Source of the DNA: Primulina eburnea
Lineage: Eukaryota > Streptophyta > Magnoliopsida > Lamiales > Gesneriaceae
DNA: 64,000 nucleotides
Direction: 5' to 3'
NCBI RefSeq assembly: GCF_022965805.1
Contig: NC_133108.1
Coordinates: forward strand, 25,139,545 to 25,203,544
Of this stretch, positions 1 through 11,156 are shown one piece after another. Position 1 is the first letter of the stretch. Every line of letters begins with the position of its first letter. Under the pieces are notes generated by a model, which worked only from the letters and a program-made list of their open reading frames with translations, was not told the DNA's origin and did not search any database. Made by a program: the position numbers and the translations under genes.

Positions 1-549
1 TAAAATATCTTTGAAATCAACCATCACAATGAAAATTTGCTAAAAGAGAAGCTGTCTCAAAAAGTCTCCCAACCCGATCATAAAATCAGAGTATAAATGT
101 ATTTTCTTAAAATCTTAAAATAGCGTATGCGGTCCTCGGGTCTAGCCTCCCGCTCAGTCCAAGCCTGCCCCTTGGTCGCCACCTCCCGTCTCCTCATCAA
201 CATACTCACCTGCATCGATCAAGTCTAGTGAGTCTAAAGATTCAACACGTATAAACTGGGATAACGAGTACTACATAATAAAATCGCATGCATCTTAAAA
301 ATAGAACGTACATAACTTGAAACTTGAGCTTGCATAATAAACTTGAACTTGCATACATAAATAGACGTGCCATAGCGTGAAACTTTCATAATCATAACTG
401 CATACTTGAGCATACTAAAACATACATGACTTCATCATTTTTCGTAGAGGATGTTTCAAAGCAAGTGACCCATACATAATAAACGCCTGATCAGACAAAC
501 CACAGTACTGGGCTGACAGGGACGTATCCACTGTCACATACATGAGATC

Positions 550-705
550 CCTGTTCATAATTTAACAGGCCAGTTGATCCACGTTCATAATTTAACGCTT
601 CACAACCACGATCTAACCCGTTCATAATTTAACGGGCGGATTGGTCCCCGTTCATAATTTAACGTTTTCCAATCCTAACTTCAAACCCGTTCATAATTTA
701 ACGGG
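550..705 (-). repeat. Cluster of five hairpins with conserved loop
   Basis: Five copies of the core GTTcataatttAAC, at about 550-569, 581-597, 617-636, 646-664 and 686-705. Each core sits in an inverted repeat with arms such as CCCGTT/AACGGG. The first copy has CCTGTT/AACAGG, a paired change that keeps the stem. Identical clusters lie at 6175-6330 and 11799-11954, and a plus-strand version lies at 14959-15075. Confidence 0.85.
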
Positions 706-1059
706 GCGGAGAGGTCCTCGGCCATGTTCACCGACTTCCAAACCCATTCACTTTTGGTCACAAGACATTTAGCATACCTCAAAAACTTCAAATATTTTCT
801 TTGCACGTCATATATACTTACTTGGTGTTGAGGGATTCGTTGGATGTCAATCGGGTCGTTGCCGCAACATACTGATATGAATACATAAACTTAACTTGTA
901 CAACTTAAACGTAAATGTCATGCTTAATCCCAAGCTAAATAAATTCTTAGAACATTCTATAATTTCCCATGACATAACCTTGTAAAACATCATATTAAAC
1001 CATAGCATAAAACCTCAAATCAAACCTTAAATAATAAAAGAATATACCTAAAATTTGAA

Positions 1060-1180
1060 GGTACACGGACCTCGTCCCTAGGTCCGTATCATGGTCCGTG
1101 TCCGTGCGCTTAAAAATTGTTGTGATGAAATAAGAAGGCACGGACCCCGTGCCTGCCTCCGTGTCTGGGTCCGTGTCCGC
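1060..1180 (-). repeat. GC-rich inverted-repeat cluster CACGGACC/GGTCCGTG
   Basis: A GC-rich island in an AT-rich LTR, with alternating CACGGACC and GGTCCGTG half-sites that can pair. Copies lie at about 6685-6805 and 12311-12431. The same motif recurs in longer form in the plus LTR fragment (14374-14640) and in 42405-42600. It is noncoding; its place in the upstream half of the LTR (minus-strand sense) fits U3. Confidence 0.8.
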
Positions 1181-2255
1181 TCTGTTCGACGAATTATTTT
1201 ATGAAAATTTTTCGACATATCTATTCTCCCAATTAACACATAATGCATCAAGATTCATCATTATGAGACCATTCTAGGACACCATAACAATGAACTAAAC
1301 TTTTATAATCACCCTACAATTCATACGACCCAAAATACTGTCATTTATATTAAAGTTTATTTCTTACGACTTCTTAATAATTCAAGCTCTTAACGACATG
1401 AATCAAAACCTCAAAAATACTCTAAACATCATTACTAACTTTCTTATATGCAGCAACGATCACCCGTCGATCTCCAACAAAGCCTGCAACATAAAAACTT
1501 CAAGAACATATTAAAATTCATAACTTTCTTGAAACACGATTTGAGCAGTCATACTAAAAACTCCATAACTCACTCGTTTTTAATCCAAATAACTCGAATT
1601 TTATATCAAATCGAACGTATAAAAAAGATCTACGTTTTTGTAGTTAAAAGTTTTCTCAAAACCTTTACTGAAAAATCGCAGTATTTTTCAGAACAGCAAA
1701 AACGTTTCTAAAAAAATGCAGTTTGAGCAGTCCTACAAAAAACGCCATAACTCACTCAATTTTCATCCAAATATTTCGAATTGTATATCAAATCGAAGGT
1801 ATCGAAAAGTTCTACAATTTTCTAGTTGAAGGTTTTCTCAAAATCCCGACAGAAAAATCGAAGTTTTCATCAGAACAGTAAGTTACGAGATTTCAGATCT
1901 AAAAAGTATTTCAAACGCATTCAAACCATTTTCCGCTCAAACGACGAACGTCACACATGGATTTTCACGCATAAAATAACACGACGCATACTATGACAAG
2001 ATCGATGCAGAAAGAACAGATTATACGTGCCTTTTGATATCAAACGTTACCGAAACGGCGTCACCGAAGCGGAGATGATACGAGAATTGATCCGGGACGA
2101 TCTTCGAACGATTTCCTTTGAAGAAAACTCAACAAATCTTGCTGGAATTTTAGAGGGGAGGGGGCGGCTGCTATAGGGAGAAGGACCCTAATATTTCTTT
2201 TAAAATGGTGATAAGAAGTGATAGGAAATTGTGTGGTGTGTGTTGTGTTAAGGCG

Positions 2256-2277
2256 TGAGTGTGTGTGTGTGTGTGTT
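2256..2277. repeat. GT microsatellite in LARD LTR
   Basis: A run of about ten GT units, followed by less regular GTGTGTGCGTG stretches to about 2330. The same run appears in the other two LTR copies near 7881-7902 and 13505-13527. Confidence 0.85.
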
Positions 2278-2887
2278 GACTTAGGTGTGTGCGTGAGTTA
2301 TGTGATAAAATGGGTGTGTGCGTGTGTTAGGAAATAGATTAGGGAATGATTTTTGCTTGATTACCTATTAACAATACTAATTAAAATGAAAGGCTAATTA
2401 GGTGGTTACTTAAAATACTAACTAAATTATTAAATTAATTAAACATATCAATCCCTATAAATCTTGAATAAAATTCCTTAGTTTAAAAAAATGAAGTACA
2501 CAAGTGATATATTTTTAAAAGTTTAAAATCATAAAATCACCTAATAATTAAATTAGGCTTTAAAATTGCTAGAAACTAAATAAATCATTTAAAATGACAC
2601 TTTGACTTAAAATAAAATACCCCATCATAAAATCTCCTAAATCGTCGTCGGTCTCATTTCCTCGATCCCGCCTCGAATAATCGCCTGAAACCAAAACTCA
2701 AGGAAAACATTTTAACGTGGATTAACTAAACATATTATAATTTAAAATAATGCAAATTTATAAATCATGATTTAAAACCCAAATTAATGAAATAACCATG
2801 CATTAAAACAATTTAATACAATACATAAGGAATTAATAACTTGCATGCACGTGGTTCATGTGGACTTCAAATTTTCGGGACGTCACA

Positions 2888-2902
2888 ATCTATCCCCCTT
2901 AA
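2888..2902 (-). other. Polypurine tract of LARD-like element
   Basis: Minus-strand TTAAGGGGGATAGAT directly abuts the TGTGACGTCC start of the downstream LTR, the normal place for plus-strand DNA priming. The second copy is at 8512-8526. Confidence 0.75.
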
Positions 2903-4429
2903 TTTGAATTTCGTCCCCGAAATTCGATTATCCTTGATAACCCAAAAATTTAAGATTCTTAATTCTAGTATCCCAACGATCCACGCTACCGCTGCGCTAC
3001 TCTGAATAAAATTAAGTCTTATGTTGTCCTTACGTCTCTTCAATCCTAATTAAATTACCTACCAAAAACCTCGTTTGCGAATCACAACTTAAAACGACTT
3101 ATGGCGTCTTAGTTTTACTTTGCTACGAACTCGAATTCTGACTTTTCTCATAACTCCCAATATTAGGATTAGAGGTTCAAACTTATCGTATCTTACTTTC
3201 TCATACCATACCCCTAATGCTCATCGAACTATTACATACGCATTTATTCAGTCCAACCTAAGAGGTCTTAGCACCAACGGTTACTGATCAACTTCCATCC
3301 TCAGCAATACACTTAAAAGTTAAATCTTATCTTAATCCCCATATGTTAATATTGGCCTACAATCCTTGAATCGAATATTTACCTTATGATACAAACTTAT
3401 ATAACTTAGCTATTCACGAGTACATCCCAAATATAAAATTGCTGCCAATCTTTAATTTCGAGTAACATAAATCCGTAAAACCCCAAAATATATAATATCG
3501 ATCCTCTCCTTAAATAATAAAAACTTTCTAGCATCAATCACAAGCTTAAACTATTTTCTTCACGATTACAATATAGTTAAAGCCTAAGACCCTTGAGCTT
3601 TCCCCATTGGAACGAATGTCCCACTTAGACGTATCCCCAATACTCAATTAATTCTAGCGTATAAAACTTAATATGCTTCCTTTATTAATAATGGACTAAC
3701 TCTAATGAATCAACTCCACTTATAACCCATAGAATTCTAGAATCCCCATAACAAGCCTTTAGATTTCTTACTCAATAAAAAATCTTAATATTCCTTCATT
3801 GATAACTCATGTTGAACACCACTAATTCCCTTTTGTTTTTATTTCACCCAAAAATTCCGTATGAAAAAATGTCCCCATAAATTTGAAATTCACCCTTACT
3901 CAACCCAAATAGTTTTGGATAACATAATTTCAACACACATATTCACTTACTCCCAAGTTTCTTAATAACTTACAAAAATTTCTCAAGACAAGATGTCTAC
4001 CTCAATTCTTACATTAGCATATCGATTAACCTAACCATCAAACATACCCAACTTTCTAGAAAATCAAATTCCAACAAAGGTACAAGCTTAACTGTTACAA
4101 TCAAGACTAAAACTTATGACACATCGACTTAAGTTCCCAAAAAAAATTTCGCTAACTCAATGTCTACTCTTATAACTTAGCTAAACGATCAACTTTACCT
4201 CAAATCATTATCATCCTGAATTTTAAATTTGCCGCACATTAATTTCACTAGCGCTTAACTTTTCGAGCCCAATGTCGATTCATCTTACAATCCCCTTGAT
4301 TACCATTTCTTATAATATTATAACCCAGATACTTCAAGGTTCTAATGATCCCTTCGAGCTTAAATCATCGAAAATTCCTATCATTTAAACCATTCAATTC
4401 TCACTTACTGCTAAACTAGTCCCCCAAAT

Positions 4430-4940
4430 TCCTTAAAATTGTAGCATCAATTCATTATTTCCTCAAAATTATCCAGTTTGTCTTAAATTTCGGAAATTTC
4501 ACATTTACCCATAAGTTCTTGGTGTTCCTAATTCCATGGTGTAAGTTCCTCGCAACATAAAATTCAAAAATTTTAAGCTTATTAGACCCAAATTCAATTC
4601 TCATAGCCTCGAAATTTACCGATTTAACCCAAGTGTTCCTCAAAAATTCGAATTTAATCCCCAAAATTTTCTGAATTTGCAAAATGACCCTTAAAGTTCT
4701 CGAACTTCCATTTTTGGCCATACAACTCTTCAAAATTTGCATTTCCGGTCCCCAATAAAATCTTCGATTTTAGTCTCATTAAACCTTAAAATCCTCGAAA
4801 CTCGGAATTTAATCCCAAACGATAACTTCGAAACTAGTCCCTTAGGATTTTTATCTTTGCACTTAGGTCCTGGAACTATGGGTCATTACCACTAGGTCCT
4901 TAAAATTCTCAATTCGTGCAATTAAATCCTTAAATCCAAC
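4430..4940. repeat. Degenerate short repeats, motif CTCGAAATTT with CCC-rich linker
   Basis: About a dozen imperfect phrases of roughly 30-40 bp follow one another, each mixing a CTTCGAAA or CTCAAAATT type core with AATTTAATCCC or GCATTT type linkers. The second internal copy holds the same block at about 10055-10565. I see no coding sense in it. Spacing is irregular, so it is an old, eroded minisatellite or simply biased sequence. Confidence 0.45.
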
Positions 4941-5518
4941 TAGGGGGAGCATGCATCCTAAATAAATTCTATTCTTGTATACTTCCAAATATCGTCGTAG
5001 TCTCAAATAAATAAATCCTTACATGGAGTTCTCAAAAAGCAACTCAGCTAGCAACCACAAACCATCAGTAATTTCTTAGAAAATCTACAAGTCCCAAAAG
5101 CATTCGTATTTTTCAAGTTTAACTTATTACTCACTAGTCTAACATCAGTATTACTATCCAAAAATTAATATAGAAAAATCATTTACAACTTTTTCTAACG
5201 CCCAAAAGCAAAATTCTTACTCATGTCCAATTCCACCACACCAACGTGCAAGAAAATTAAATAGTTTTTCATTTCATGTCGTAACATGCATAAAAATTTT
5301 AAAGATCCATTCTCAACTCATAACGACATGCAAACCCGTACTCCAAAACGTATGTCATATAAACATACAGGTGATAGAATTAAAACATGCACATGCCGAA
5401 ATCATGACTTCATGCTTACTACTTAAAAGACTTTAAAACTTTAAAACTTACAGACTTGAGGTGTGACTTCGAGAGCTTCTTGCGACTAGCAGTAGGTATA
5501 ACCCTTTACAAGAACACC

Positions 5519-5530
5519 GCTCTGATACCA
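5519..5530 (-). other. Primer binding site (tRNA-Met type) of LARD-like element
   Basis: Minus-strand TGGTATCAGAGC lies two bases inside the LTR boundary at 5533. It is the usual initiator tRNA-Met primer site of plant LTR retrotransposons. The second copy is at 11143-11154. It fixes the element on the minus strand. Confidence 0.9.
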
Positions 5531-5532
5531 AC

Positions 5533-8511
5533 TGTAACGTACCGTACTTTTCATACTTAAAATTTGCGGAAAAATTAAAAAATTTCTTAAATAAAAACAT
5601 CCACACGGTCGTCACTCATCATTCATAAAATATCTTTGAAATCAACCATCACAATGAAAATTTGCTAAAAGAGAAGCTGTCTCAAAAAGTCTCCCAACCC
5701 GATCATAAAATCAGAGTATAAATGTATTTTCTTAAAATCTTAAAATAGCGTATGCGGTCCTCGGGTCTAGCCTCCCGCTCAGTCCAAGCCTGCCCCTTGG
5801 TCGCCACCTCCCGTCTCCTCATCAACATACTCACCTGCATCGATCAAGTCTAGTGAGTCTAAAGATTCAACACGTATAAACTGGGATAACGAGTACTACA
5901 TAATAAAATCGCATGCATCTTAAAAATAGAACGTACATAACTTGAAACTTGAGCTTGCATAATAAACTTGAACTTGCATACATAAATAGACGTGCCATAG
6001 CGTGAAACTTTCATAATCATAACTGCATACTTGAGCATACTAAAACATACATGACTTCATCATTTTTCGTAGAGGATGTTTCAAAGCAAGTGACCCATAC
6101 ATAATAAACGCCTGATCAGACAAACCACAGTACTGGGCTGACAGGGACGTATCCACTGTCACATACATGAGATCCCTGTTCATAATTTAACAGGCCAGTT
6201 GATCCACGTTCATAATTTAACGCTTCACAACCACGATCTAACCCGTTCATAATTTAACGGGCGGATTGGTCCCCGTTCATAATTTAACGTTTTCCAATCC
6301 TAACTTCAAACCCGTTCATAATTTAACGGGGCGGAGAGGTCCTCGGCCATGTTCACCGACTTCCAAACCCATTCACTTTTGGTCACAAGACATTTAGCAT
6401 ACCTCAAAAACTTCAAATATTTTCTTTGCACGTCATATATACTTACTTGGTGTTGAGGGATTCGTTGGATGTCAATCGGGTCGTTGCCGCAACATACTGA
6501 TATGAATACATAAACTTAACTTGTACAACTTAAACGTAAATGTCATGCTTAATCCCAAGCTAAATAAATTCTTAGAACATTCTATAATTTCCCATGACAT
6601 AACCTTGTAAAACATCATATTAAACCATAGCATAAAACCTCAAATCAAACCTTAAATAATAAAAGAATATACCTAAATTTGAAGGTACACGGACCTCGTC
6701 CCTAGGTCCGTATCATGGTCCGTGTCCGTGCGCTTAAAAATTGTTGTGATGAAATAAGAAGGCACGGACCCCGTGCCTGCCTCCGTGTCTGGGTCCGTGT
6801 CCGCTCTGTTCGACGAATTATTTTATGAAAATTTTTCGACATATCTATTCTCCCAATTAACACATAATGCATCAAGATTCATCATTATGAGACCATTCTA
6901 GGACACCATAACAATGAACTAAACTTTTATAATCACCCTACAATTCATACGACCCAAAATACTGTCATTTATATTAAAGTTTATTTCTTACGACTTCTTA
7001 ATAATTCAAGCTCTTAACGACATGAATCAAAACCTCAAAAATACTCTAAACATCATTACTAACTTTCTTATATGCAGCAACGATCACCCGTCGATCTCCA
7101 ACAAAGCCTGCAACATAAAAACTTCAAGAACATATTAAAATTCATAACTTTCTTGAAACACGATTTGAGCAGTCATATTAAAAACTCCATAACTCACTCG
7201 TTTTTAATCCAAATAACTCGAATTTTATATCAAATCGAACGTATAAAAAAGATCTACGTTTTTGTAGTTAAAAGTTTTCTCAAAACCTTTACTGAAAAAT
7301 CGCAGTATTTTTCAGAACAGCAAAAACGTTTCTAAAAAAATGCAGTTTGAGCAGTCCTACAAAAAACGCCATAACTCACTCAATTTTCATCCAAATATTT
7401 CGAATTTTATATCAAATCGAAGGTATCGAAAAGTTCTACAATTTTCTAGTTGAAGGTTTTCTCAAAATCCCGACAGAAAAATCGAAGTTTTCATCAGAAC
7501 AGTAAGTTACGAGATTTCAGATCTAAAAAGTATTTCAAACGCATTCAAACCATTTTCCGCTCAAACGACGAACGTCACACATGGATTTTCACGCATAAAA
7601 TAACACGACGCATACTATGACAAGATCGATGCAGAAAGAACAGATTATACGTGCCTTTTGATATCAAACGTTACCGAAACGGCGTCACCGAAGCGGAGAT
7701 GATACGAGGATTGATCCGGGACGATCTTCGAACGATTTCCTTTGAAGAAAACTCAACAAATCTTGCTGGAATTTTAGAGGGGAGGGGGCGGCTGCTATAG
7801 GGAGAAGGACCCTAATATTTCTTTTAAAATGGTGATAAGAAGTGATAGGAAATTGTGTGGTGTGTGTTGTGTTAAGGCGTGAGTGTGTGTGTGTGTGTGT
7901 TGACTTAGGTGTGTGCGTGAGTTATGTGATAAAATGGGTGTGTGCGTGTGTTAGGAAATAGATTAGGGAATGATTTTTGCTTGATTACCTATTAACAATA
8001 CTAATTAAAATGAAAGGCTAATTAGGTGGTTACTTAAAATACTAACTAAATTATTAAATTAATTAAACATATCAATCCTTATAAATCTTGAATAAAATTC
8101 CTTAGTTTAAAAAAATGAAGTACACAAGTGATATATTTTTAAAAGTTTAAAATCATAAAATCACCTAATAATTAAATTAGGCTTTAAAATTGCTAGAAAC
8201 TAAATAAATCATTTAAAATGACACTTTGACTTAAAATAAAATACCCCATCATAAAATCTCCTAAATCGTCGTCAGTCTCATTTCCTCGATCCCGCCTCGA
8301 ATAATCGCCTGAAACCAAAACTCAAGGAAAACATTTTAACGTGGATTAACTAAACATATTATAATTTAAAATAATGCAAATTCATAAATCATGATTTAAA
8401 ACCCAAATTAATGAAATAACCATGCATTAAAACAATTTAATACAATACATAAGGAATTAATAACTTGCATGCACGTGGTTCATGTGGACTTCAAATTTTC
8501 GGGACGTCACA
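5533..8511 (-). mobile_element. LTR copy B of LARD-like element (complete, 2,979 bp)
   Basis: A complete LTR bounded by TG...CA (plus strand TGTAACGTACC to GACGTCACA), with the primer site on the right and a purine tract against it on the left. It is shared between the two internal regions, so it serves both the left and the right unit. It differs from copies A and C by only a few scattered bases and single-base indels, for example one A fewer in the AAATTTGAAGG stretch near 6675. It contains the same hairpin clusters and GT run. Confidence 0.92.
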
Positions 8512-11156
8512 ATCTATCCCCCTTAATTTGAATTTCGTCCCCGAAATTCGATTATCCTTGATAACCCAAAAATTTAAGATTCTTAATTCTAGTATCCCAA
8601 CGATCCACGCTACCGCTACGCTACTCTGAATAAAATTAAGTCTTATGTTGTCCTTACGTCTCTTCAATCCTAATTAAATTACCTACCAAAAACCTCGTTT
8701 GCGAATCACAACTTAAAACGACTTATGGCGTCTTAGTTTTACTTTGCTACGAACTCGAATTCTGACTTTTCTCATAACTCCCAATATTAGGATTAGAGGT
8801 TCAAACTTATCGTATCTTACTTTCTCATACCATACCCCTAATGCTCATCGAACTATTACATACGCATTTATTCAGTCCAACCTAAGAGGTCTTAGCACCA
8901 ACGGTTACTGATCAACTTCCATCCTCAGCAATACACTTAAAAGTTAAATCTTATCTTAATCCCCATATGTTAATATTGGCCTACAATCCTTGAATCGAAT
9001 ATTTACCTTATGATACAAACTTATATAACTTAGCTATTCACGAGTACATCCCAAATATAAAATTGCTGCCAATCTTTAATTTCGAGTAACATAAATCCGT
9101 AAAACCCCAAAATATATAATATCGATCCTCTCCTTAAATAATAAAAACTTTCTAGCATCAATCACAAGCTTAAACTATTTTCTTCACGATTACAATATAG
9201 TTAAAGCCTAAGACCCTTGAGCTTTCCCCATTGGAACGAATGTCCCACTTAGACGTATCCCCAATACTCAATTAATTCTAGCGTATAAAACTTAATATGC
9301 TTCCTTTATTAATAATGGACTAACTCTAATGAATCAACTCCACTTATAACCCATAGAATTCTAGAATCCCCATAACAAGCCTTTAGATTTCTTACTCAAT
9401 AAAAAATCTTAATATTCCTTCATTGATAACTCATGTTGAACACCACTAATTCCCTTTTGTTTTTATTTCACCCAAAAATTCCGTATGAACAAATGTCCCC
9501 ATAAATTTGAAATTCACCCTTACTCAACCCAAATAGTTTTGGATAACATAATTCCAACACACATATTCACTTACTCCCAAGTTTCTTAATAACTTACAAA
9601 AATTTCTCAAGACAAGATGTCTACCTCAATTCTTACATTAGCATATCGATTAACCTAACCATCAAACATACCCAACTTTCTAGAAAATCAAATTCCAACA
9701 AAGGTACAAGCTTAACTGTTACAATCAAGACTAAAACTTATGACACATCGACTTAAGTTCCCAAAAAAAATTTCGCTAACTCAATGTCTACTCTTATAAC
9801 TTAGCTAAACGATCAACTTTACCTCAAATCATTATCATCCTGAATTTTAAATTTGCCGCACATTAATTTCACTAGCGCTTAACTTTTCGAGCCCAATGTC
9901 GATTCATCTTACAATCCCCTTGATTACCATTTCTTATAATATTATAACCCAGATACTTCAAGGTTCTAATGATCCCTTCGAGCTTAAATCATCGAAAATT
10001 CCTATCATTTAAACCATTCAATTCTCACTTACTGCTAAACTAGTCCCCCAAATTCCTTAAAATTGTAGCATCAATTCATTATTTCCTCAAAATTATCCAG
10101 TTTGTCTTAAATTTCGGAAATTTCACATTTACCCATAAGTTCTTGGTGTTCCTAATTCCATGGTGTAAGTTCCTCGCAACATAAAATTCAAAAATTTTAA
10201 GCTTATTAGACCCAAATTCAATTCTCATAGCCTCGAAATTTACCGATTTAACCCAAGTGTTCCTCAAAAATTCGAATTTAATCCCCAAAATTTTCTGAAT
10301 TTGCAAAATGACCCTTAAAGTTCTCGAACTTACATTTTTGGCCATACAACTCTTCAAAATTTGCATTTCCGGTCCCCAATAAAATCTTCGATTTTAGTCT
10401 CATTAAACCTTAAAATCCTCGAAACTCGGAATTTAATCCCAAACGATAACTTCGAAACTAGTCCCTTAGGATTTTTATCTTTGCACTTAGGTCCTGGAAC
10501 TATGGGTCATTACCACTAGGTCCTTAAAATTCTCAATTCGTGCAATTAAATCCTTAAATCCAACTAGGGGGAGCATGCATCCTAAATAAATTCTATTCTT
10601 GTATACTTCCAAATATCGTCGTAGTCTCAAATAAATAAATCCTTACATGGAGTTCTCAAAAAGCAACTCAGCTAGCAACCACAAACCATCAGTAATTTCT
10701 TAGAAAATCTACAAGACCCAAAAGCATTCGTATTTTTCAAGTTTAACTTATTACTCACTAGTCTAACATCAGTATTACTATCCAAAAATTAATATAGAAA
10801 AATCATTTACAACTTTTTCTAACGCCCAAAAGCAAAATTCTTACTCATGTCCAATTCCACCACACCAACGTGCAAGAAAATTAAATAGTTTTTCATTTCA
10901 TGTCGTAACATGCATAAAAATTTTAAAGATCCATTCTCAACTCATAACGACATGCAAACCCGTACTCCAAAACGTATGTCATATAAACATACAGGTGATA
11001 GAATTAAAACATGCACATGCCGAAATCATGACTTCATGCTTACTACTTAAAAGACTTTAAAACTTTAAAACTTACAGACTTGAGGTGTGACTTCGAGAGC
11101 TTCTTGCGACTGGCAGTAGGTATAACCCTTTACAAGAACACCGCTCTGATACCAAC
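8512..11156 (-). mobile_element. Internal region 2 of LARD-like element (noncoding)
   Basis: A second copy of the 2,645-bp internal region, the same length as the first and nearly identical. Scattered single-base changes are visible, for example A for C near 10331. It carries its own primer site (11143-11154) and purine tract (8512-8526). It has no recognisable coding sequence. Confidence 0.88.

Larger units (their letters stand above)
1..2887 (-). mobile_element. LTR copy A of LARD-like element (window-truncated)
   Basis: First of three near-identical LTRs on the minus strand. It lacks its last 93 bp (minus-strand sense) because the window starts inside it. In minus-strand sense the LTR starts TGTGACGTCCCG (at 2887) and should end GTACGGTACGTTACA, as the complete copy at 5533-8511 shows. 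It contains GC-rich inverted repeats (about 1060-1180), five loop-conserved hairpins (550-705) and a GT run (2256-2277). No reading frame resembles a protein family; the 87-codon frame at 1448-1711 looks like chance. The call rests on the repeat structure, the adjacent primer site and the purine tract. Confidence 0.9.
2888..5532 (-). mobile_element. Internal region 1 of LARD-like element (noncoding)
   Basis: A 2,645-bp segment between LTR copies. In minus-strand sense it opens at the primer site (5519-5530) and closes with a purine tract, TTAAGGGGGATAGAT, against the LTR start (2888-2902). The plus strand reads as AT-rich, short C-rich phrases with stops in every frame. No gag, protease, RT or integrase motif is visible. 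The 95-codon minus-strand frame (4455-4742) has no recognisable domain. Long LTRs with a noncoding interior fit the LARD class, which depends on proteins supplied in trans. An older element that lost its genes is the alternative. Confidence 0.85.

Noticed and set aside
1448..1711. An 87-codon frame repeated at 7072-7335 and 12697-12960
   Set aside because: It recurs only because the LTR is triplicated. It has biased low-complexity composition, no domain, and lies on the strand opposite to element transcription.
4455..4742. A 95-codon minus-strand frame repeated at 10079-10366
   Set aside because: It comes from the AT-rich repeat phrases of the LARD interior and has no recognisable domain.
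5519..5530. Possible tRNA gene fragments at the TGGTATCAGAGC sites
   Set aside because: Only 12-16 bases match, directly beside LTR ends. They are primer binding sites, not tRNA genes.
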